64,000 nt of DNA. It comes from Marasmius tenuissimus. Taxonomy: Eukaryota > Basidiomycota > Agaricomycetes > Agaricales > Marasmiaceae. The number at the start of each line of letters is the position of its first letter. Within the stretch, counting starts at the first letter, position 1. This document shows, one piece after another, positions 57,610-64,000 of this stretch. The stretch lies in NCBI GenBank assembly GCA_029532415.1, contig JAQOTA010000052.1, forward strand, positions 2,728,001-2,792,000, given 5' to 3'. The translations under genes and the position numbers were made by a program. Under the pieces are notes generated by a model. It was not told the DNA's origin. It worked only from the letters and a program-made list of their open reading frames with translations, and did not search any database.

Positions 57610-57952
57610 CAACGAGTTAAGTGATTACGGTCTATGGAAATAAGAGACGACGATTGTGTCCGTGAGGGCGAAGAATGGTGGATGCGAGGAGACTGCGAGT
57701 ACCCATAGGTGCCCATCGGGATCGGGCTGACCGGGGATGTTCTTATGCGAATCATCCACTTCGAGATATAATTATCTGCGGTCTCCTTGGATCTCCTTGG
57801 AGCGGAGGCGATAGTACCGCAAGGTGCCCTCGTCAGGCCTGGACGAATAGCCCTACTATACATTGTGCGACCTTTTGAGAGCGGGGTATCAAAGACGTGC
57901 CAAATCCAACAATTGTACCGGCTACAGATGGCTTGAGGTGGGGATGAGCGTC
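57610..57952 (-). pseudogene. Decayed former C-terminal extension of STAND copy 2
   Basis: Counterpart of 15265-15620. Directly after the stop of STAND copy 2 the frame continues as HPHLKPSVAGTIVGF, SLIPRSQKVAQC, then breaks. The NYISKWMIRI block is still readable in another frame. Small insertions, including a repeated CCAAGGAGAT, disrupt the frame differently from the left arm. Confidence 0.5.
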
Positions 57953-60539
57953 TTATCGTTCGCCGGAATACAACGGGGGAGTGGAGGTGGCATCCTGGCT
58001 CCATGTCAGCTCCCAAGGCAAGGCAAGGACTTGTGTCTTGAAAGCTTCCCCCTCTTCAGCAAATCTCTCCGGAAAAGTCTGTCAAGAAGGGAAAACGTTA
58101 ATCAGTATGGCACAACACGACGTTGAGCGGGAATTAGAGTCGGAGAACTGGTACTGACATCGATCCACTCGAGCATATTCTTCATTCCTTGCTCTCCAGT
58201 CCCTGGGGCCCAGTACCACACTGAAAAATAACCTTTCGCGAGCCCGAAAAGCATTCGGCAGAGCGTAAGTAACTCCGTATCAAGACGACAATGTTTCAGG
58301 AGAGGCGACCATACCATGGTCAGAAAGATACACCTCATTTCAGAGCTGGTATCGATACCTTGCACGCTCCTCTGAGACAGTTTCTTGAACAGATGGGCGG
58401 AAGCTTGAACATGTTGCATACAGGCTTCCTGGTATGCTAAGTGCCCTGGATCGTGCGTCTCATTCCCTTCAGAGAGATCGCAGCGGCAGTCTGTGAGGCA
58501 TACGTCATCATCTACAGGTCGCGACCCACGCAGTCTAGCGACCCATAGGTATGTCTGAGATTCTGTAGCACGATCGATAACCCAATGTATGGCGTCCTTT
58601 CGCGCAGACGTACCCAGGGGCCGTTCTAGATGGAAACACATGGGGTGAACCGTGAATTTGTGCACGAGGCCCTCCACGAGATGAAGTCCGTCCCTTTCTT
58701 CGCCTATCTCATACTGACTATGGTCATGCTGGCGATAGAGAAGGATGAGCACACAAGCAGCTAAACCAGAGAAAGAAGGCTGAGCAAACTTACATATTTT
58801 CTCACCCACGATATTAGGCTCCCGAATGCATCTCTCCAAGTATCATCCGCAAGAACTAGATATGCAGATGCGAGGTCAAGATTCCACAGATCACCCAATA
58901 GATCCCGTGTTGGTGTGGAGGTCGTGCAGCAATGGATCCAATGTGTATGGAAAACCTTAGTTTTCCGGCTATAGAGTTGTTCCGGGCTTTAAATGCGTGG
59001 AAAGAAACCATCGGTATTCATGCCAAGGTCAACAGGGAATGAATGGTCTTTCACCTGTAAGTCCGTACTTTTTCAGTTGTGCGGCTCTGCAGCCACTGTC
59101 GTGTAAGGGCCAAATGTGTCTGGGTGTTTAGGTCAATGTGGAAATGACGCGACCGGGTCCGATCAACCAGATAGTCCCTGAACGATGTGTGATAGATACG
59201 CATGACATCCGCCCAACCGCGTATGTCCAGTACCGAGTGCATTGCCCGCAATGTCAAAGTAACTTGCCCCATGGGCAGCCCTAAGAACAGCTCGATGTGC
59301 GCTGGGGATGGTTGCAGATGAGACGGGAGTGTGAGGATGGCTCTGAGAATGGGGAGAACCTCGTCATAGTCAGGGTTTGCATCGAGTATGAGATCATAAA
59401 GCATGTCAAGTTGTTGGTAAGGGGAAGTTCTGGCGCGATGATGAGGAGCGTTGTCAAGGATAATTCGTAGCTGGAGGATAGGGTGCCGAAACGCGAGCTT
59501 GATAAACTTAATGACCGTCGATGCATAGACAAACTGTCCACAGGTACGCTCAACCAAGGCTTCAAGATCCCTCATCGAAGGCCATGGATTTGGGAACTGC
59601 AGCTGACTATACTTTGGACTACTCGCAATCTCCTGGAAATGGTGAAGGTAGTATTGCTTGATGTCTTTATCGGGCTTGAAGTTCTCGTCTAAGACGACAA
59701 CTTTCGAAAGCCTACCGAGGCCGTGAGCAGCAAAAGCTTCCCGGATCCAAGCCTCCGGACGGCTGCAAATCAAGAATCGCAATGGAAAGTGAGGGTCCTG
59801 TTGGTAGGCAGATTGAATGATGGAGAGAATGCGCAATTGGGTCTCCTCGTCACTGCACTCATCCAGCCCATCAATGACAACAACGTTGGGAGCAGTCGGG
59901 GCGCCCTGCATGGATCTTTGCCTCCTCCAGGGCACCACAACCAGTTCGTGAAATTGGACTTCCAATGTGGCTTCCAAAATCGTGGGATCCTTCGATATCC
60001 TCTCTTCGATGCAAGTCCGCATGAGTGACGATGTGGAGGCGAGGCCGTGTGCGATGGTGAGTATGAGTGCGGAGGGATTGTTACGTCTGGCGTCCGATCG
60101 AAAGAAGAAGAACGAGGATGCAAGAAGACCCTCCTTCTCGCATGACTTGGCGACGGTCATTGCGATGGCTGTTTTTCCAACACCGGCTGCTCCAGTGAGC
60201 CAAAATATAGGGTATTCCTCCCCCTTGGCTCGCATCCAGTGATAGATTATTTTAAGGACCTCCTCGCGCGTTCCCTCAAGACATTGTCCCCGTGCAAACT
60301 GCTGCTCCGCGTTATGGGAAGCTCCGACCCCTGCGATGGCATCCCAAAGGGATTTAAGTGCTGTAATGATGCATCCAAGATCACCTCCCAGTTCGGGGTT
60401 GATAAAAAACCAACGACTCACGGTTTTGAGCGGTGTTGAAACAGTTTACAAAGCTGATGTTCTGGGTCCCCAAACCATTATTGTTGTCCTGAGCGCCCGA
60501 GCCATCGTTTCTGTTATGCGTTAGCCCACTGCTTTCCAT
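57953..60539 (-). CDS. STAND P-loop NTPase with NACHT domain, copy 2 (NLR-like)
   Basis: Paralogue of the STAND gene at 12717 with the same five-exon structure: 60422-60539, 59055-60360, 58794-58986, 58159-58728, 57953-58078; about 770 residues. Motifs: Walker A GAAGVGKTAIAMTVAK, SSFFFFRSD, Walker B VVVIDGLDEC, LRFLICSRPE and YHTSFRDYLVDRTRSRHF. It lacks three residues present in copy 1 between the two Walker motifs (VVPWRRQR against VPALTWNRQR). It reads 16 codons past the copy 1 stop, ending TSTPPLYSGER. An N-terminal extension from an ATG near 60740 (MYQLRNLFPALPPER) is open here but broken in copy 1, so I start at the ATG shared in position (60539). Divergent from RNase H1. Confidence 0.87.
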
Positions 60540-61283
60540 TGCCGGGTCATTGAGTGCACCAAAGCAGGTGTTTCGCTGCTTATAAGGCATAACTTGTGGG
60601 AAAGGAGGGGGGAGCGAGCTATACGAGGGTGATGGGTCGCAGGACAGAGAAGACGACAAAACTATCGACGTCGTGAGATAGCTGTGGTGGTTCAAACGTT
60701 CAGGTGGAAGCGCTGGGAAAAGGTTGCGCAATTGATACATCGGAGAAGTGCTAATGTTGATATTTGCTTGATTGCTGGGACATTGCAGAAATCCCGGCCG
60801 GTAAGAAGGTGTAGATTGTCGGTGGCTGGTAAGTTCTTGTGAGAATTAGTTGTTTCCCGGTCCGCGATTGAGAGGAGGTCAGGATTTCTTCAGTAGGTAT
60901 AACATTGAACAGCATGATCAGGGAGGCATTAGACGTCGTTTGAGAGTCCAGTAGCGTCTGTCAGTCCTGACGGTAGTATAGATCTGTGGGACAGTCATCG
61001 AAGATCATATACATAGATGAAGGGAGGAGTCAACGTTTCAACCCGCCAAGCTTTGGCGTACATGTCGTCTTTTCCCATCACGTTATAACGCGTTAGAGCA
61101 TCCGCGTGATCACCGCTCGAAACTTGACTCGCGACCTCCACCATTGCTCCGTTCTTGAGATCCCTGTTCTCTGCTATTACATTCACAGGCTCTCAAACGT
61201 CAATAAATTGCTTTCGCTCCTTGATTTACACGTCCAATCAGTGTCGAACTCTTCATACCACCCTCGCCTGCCGCAGCGCGCTG
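60540..61283. promoter_or_regulatory. Divergent promoter region of STAND copy 2 and RNase H1
   Basis: About 740 bases between the two start codons. Parts next to each gene are conserved in the left arm, including the CCACAGCTATCTCACGACG block. A TTATAAG box lies near 60580 upstream of the STAND start. Confidence 0.5.
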
Positions 61284-62627
61284 ATGGCCAAGAAGAAAAC
61301 TCCAACATTTTACGCTGTTCATGTTGGTTACAAGCCGGGTATCTATGATACTTGGTATGTTACCTCACCTTCGACCTTTCAAAAAAAAACTGACACTGTT
61401 CTAGGGCAGAATGTGAAGCACAAGTCAAGGGCTATACCGGTGCCAAACACAAGAAATTCGCGACAAAATCAGAGGCAGAGCAATTCGCTCGCTCAGGCAA
61501 TGCAGAAGTCATTGACCTCGTAGCTCCTGGACCTACCACAAGCTCAAAACCATCGACAGGCCAAAAAAGAGGTGTAGCGGAGGAAGAAGGTCGTTCCGAG
61601 GACTCTCATCCTCGGAAGAAGCAAAAAGTCCTCCCCGAGTCACAACCCGAAGGAGAAGGAGATCTAGTCGTGTATACCGACGGATCCTGTAGAGGAAATG
61701 GCAAACCAGGGTCGGTTGCAGGAATAGGCGTATGGTGGGGCAACGGAGATGATCGGTGTGTTTTGTTCGTTTCTAGTCCTACCAAAGAGAGAGCCTTATA
61801 TTCCTTCTATCTGTAGTAACCTCGCCGAACGATGCCCAGGAGAACAAACAAACAACCGTGCAGAACTCATCGTATGTCTCTTCAAGTTGCGTGGAGGAAC
61901 ATATGGAATGAAACAAGTCCTTTCAGGCAATAGCACGATTACTGGAATCAGCCCCGCTCGATAGCGAGCGCCGTCTCATCATAAAGACCGACTCTCAATA
62001 TTCCATCAAATGTACGTCGCTCGACCTGACTTCGTAGTTTAAAGACTCAAACTATGTAGGTTTGACCTTATGGTTACACGATTGGCGGAAGAGGAATTGG
62101 AAGACAGCCAGCGGTGGACCAGTCAAAAATGTCGCGGTCATCAAATACATATCCACATTGCTAGAATACCGGATACTCCAGGGGCAAAAAGTCGACATGA
62201 AATACGTGGAAGGACATGCAGGCATTGAGGGAAACGAGGGAGCGGACCGTTTGGCCAACTTTGGTGCAAGCCTGAGCCCAGTGGAAGAACGAGATTGGCT
62301 CACAGCCGAGGAGGAGTATAGGGAGAAGATACAAACAGCCTTGGAAAATCGTCAGGATGACGCTAAGGACACTCTTCCTCAGGAAGCAGTTGTGGCAGTA
62401 GAGGCTCTCGCTCAGGTCGTTGAAAGTGAGCCGAAAGAGCCCAACGCGACAGTGACGGTGACTTTGCCAGTTTCCAAGAAAACCAAGGATCCTCCAGACG
62501 AGGAGGTATGTCATGAGCCCCCGTATGTTTCCGTCCCGATTTCTGATCGACATCGCTTCAGGAACTTGCTCAATTTGCAGAGGCATGGCTGGACGATGAA
62601 GACTTGGAGAAAGACCTGTGTAGCTAG
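61284..62627 (+). CDS. RNH1: Ribonuclease H1 with N-terminal hybrid-binding domain
   Basis: Cleaves RNA in RNA-DNA hybrids. Six exons from the ATG at 61284 (MAKKKTPTFYAVHVGYKP). The N-terminal hybrid-binding (viroplasmin-like) domain is clear: TFYAVHVGYKPGIYDTW, AQVKGYTGAKHKKFATKSEA. A basic linker (HPRKKQKV, nuclear-localisation-like) follows. The RNase H domain carries the four acidic residues: VVYTDGSCRGNGKPG (Asp), TNNRAELI (Glu), IKTDSQYSIK (Asp) and VEGHAGIEGNEGADRLA (His and Asp). The spliced end is EELAQFAEAWLDDEDLEKDL, then Cys-Ser-stop at 62627. Upstream, the frame is open for 43 codons without an ATG and reads like a mitochondrial leader. Confidence 0.92.
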
Positions 62628-62739
62628 CTGACCCAGGACGAGACGGACAACCAAGCAGCGTCAACATGTTCCAAATAAATAGACGTATGTTCCATCCACG
62701 GGCGTGTATAGATTACAAAAGATCTGGCACTATAATCTC

Positions 62740-64000
62740 CTAGAAACACCACCACCTACGCCGGCGAGTGCGTGTATCCTCTTCTTGTACTCTATTCTCC
62801 CTTATCACCTTCAAAAACACACTCTCCAAGCTCGCCTTCTCAACCGTATGTTCCGAAAAGTCGTCACTAGCTGAAAGTAGATGGAAAAGTTGTGCCAACG
62901 AGGTGCCCGTCCCTGATTCCGAGCTTATAGGAACCTCAAAGCGTGTGGCGACGTCGTCCGCCAACTTGGCCCCGGGAACTTTGGCCATCAGCTCCTGAGC
63001 TTTCTGTAACTCCTCTCGTGTTCGACATGAAAAGTGCACTTCATAATTCCCGTAACGACTGGAAAGTGAGTCCGTGGTTCCGACAGCTACACTTCGTGTC
63101 AGCATTACGTATGGAGAGGTCGAGGGATGAGCGTACCAAGCATGCGTTTCGCTAGTATACCCACTTTGGTGGCAAGCGCGGAGGCTTCCTCCATCGAATC
63201 TGTTCGAAATGAGTGAGCTTTTGCTGGTTGCGAGGTGCAAAGAATGGTGACGAACGGGTTGTGATGATGACTGCTTTGCCGACCGCGACGTTACGCAAGG
63301 TCGTCCACATATCTCGTTTCATCCTAGCATCTATTCCTGTCGAGAACTCGTCGATCAAGACGACCGAAGGGTTGCCTAGGGTTGAACATATCATCAGTTT
63401 GACTCTAACGTTGGCGAGTTCTGTGAACGAACCTATCAGAGATATCGCAAGAGACAGTTTCCTCTGGTTCCCTCCAGAAAGTTTACTGGCGAGTCGATCC
63501 GCATAGGTATTCAACGCCGTCGCACGAAGAATGGTATCGATATTACTGCTCAGTACGTCGCCTCTCGGGAGCCCTTTGAGCCTTCCGTAAATGATGAGAT
63601 GCTCCCTTACGGTGAGCTGGGAGTCAATGGCGGTAAACTGAGGGCAGACACCCAGAGCCGATCTTGCAGTCTTGGGGTGTCGGATTACGCTCGTTCCCGT
63701 GATGAGGATGTCGCCTTCATCCGGTATAATATCACCACCTGTGGAACCCCGTCGGTCAGTGAGATGTTGAGAGAAAGTTTGGAGAAGCTAAACGTACGAA
63801 TCATGTTGAACGTTGTCGTCTTTCCGGCACCATTGGGGCCAAGCAGAGCGAAGATAGAGTCACGGGATACCCCAAGACTGACATCGTCCACAACTCTCTT
63901 CCCATCGAATGCTTTTGCGACATTGAGCACCCGAAGGAGATCATTAGACGACGAGACGTGCTCCGTTTCCTCCTTGATATCTTGCTTTTCCGCAATTTCG
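62740..64000 (-). CDS. ABC transporter, ABCA-like, C-terminal nucleotide-binding domain (partial)
   Basis: Membrane ATPase, probably a lipid transporter of the ABCA type; the 5' part lies beyond the right edge. Visible in order: VLNVAKAFDGKRVVDDVSLG, Walker A LLGPNGAGKTTTFNMI, signature LSGGNQRKLSLAISLIG, Walker B with D-loop SVVLIDEFSTGIDARMKR, the H-loop TTHSMEEASALATKVGILAK (across an intron), then the regulatory-type C-terminal domain YGNYEVHFSCRTREELQKAQ and VEKASLESVFLKVI. LESVFL is typical of the ABCA C-terminus. It ends RRRRWWCF. Several introns, all with GT..AG ends. The Walker B position shows Asp-Glu-Phe where Asp-Glu-Pro is usual. Confidence 0.87.

Larger units (their letters stand above)
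57030..61520 (-). repeat. Inverted duplication, right arm (F-box 3' fragment - STAND - RNase H1)
   Basis: Reverse-oriented counterpart of 11530-16200. It has an intact RNase H1 but only the 3' third of the F-box gene. Homology covers the F-box tail, the segment after the STAND gene, the STAND gene, its upstream region and the RNase H1 5' end. Confidence 0.88.

Noticed and set aside
57558..58016. 152-codon minus-strand ORF (starts MGADMEPGCHLH)
   Set aside because: It combines the antisense-free spacer and the decayed STAND extension in a wrong frame; the counterpart in the left arm is not open in this frame.

Overview
The window looks like nuclear DNA of a mushroom-forming basidiomycete (Agaricomycetes). 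Genes are closely packed and broken by many introns of about 50-70 bases with GT..AG ends. The families are typical of that group: F-box/leucine-rich proteins, NACHT-type STAND NTPases, microsomal cytochrome P450s with about 14 introns, and a seven-helix receptor. Conserved eukaryotic genes lie between them (UBP2, COG8, KAP114/importin-9, SKT5, RNase H1, an ABCA-type transporter). All gene models below were read by eye from ORFs, splice signals and motifs.

Layout. 1-3.5 kb: two divergent F-box genes. 3.6-11.3 kb: a tandem duplication. Each unit holds a GC-rich/AT-palindromic element, the decayed tail of a STAND gene, and an intact P450. 11.5-15.6 kb: a broken 5' end of RNase H1 and an intact STAND/NACHT gene. 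15.7-17.4 kb: an F-box gene. 18-32.3 kb: a membrane protein, a small membrane protein, a quinone oxidoreductase, UBP2, a small acidic protein, an F-box gene and COG8. 32.3-39.2 kb: gene-poor, with a few weak small ORFs. 39.2-40.6 kb: an F-box gene. 42.5-53.4 kb: a GPCR, an RS-rich nuclear protein, KAP114 and SKT5. 55.2-56.6 kb: a secreted GDSL/CE16-like esterase. 57.0-62.6 kb: a broken F-box tail, a second intact STAND/NACHT gene and the intact RNase H1. 62.7-64 kb: the C-terminal part of an ABCA-type transporter, running off the right edge.

The main structural feature is a pair of inverted copies, at about 11.5-16.2 kb and 57.0-61.5 kb. Each carries RNase H1 5' end, STAND gene and F-box 3' end. 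Each copy has exactly one intact flank: F-box on the left, RNase H1 on the right. Crossing-over between the two STAND genes, inverting the roughly 41 kb between them, explains this arrangement simply. The accessory genes (F-box, STAND, P450) sit in these duplicated zones. The housekeeping genes lie in unduplicated blocks between them.
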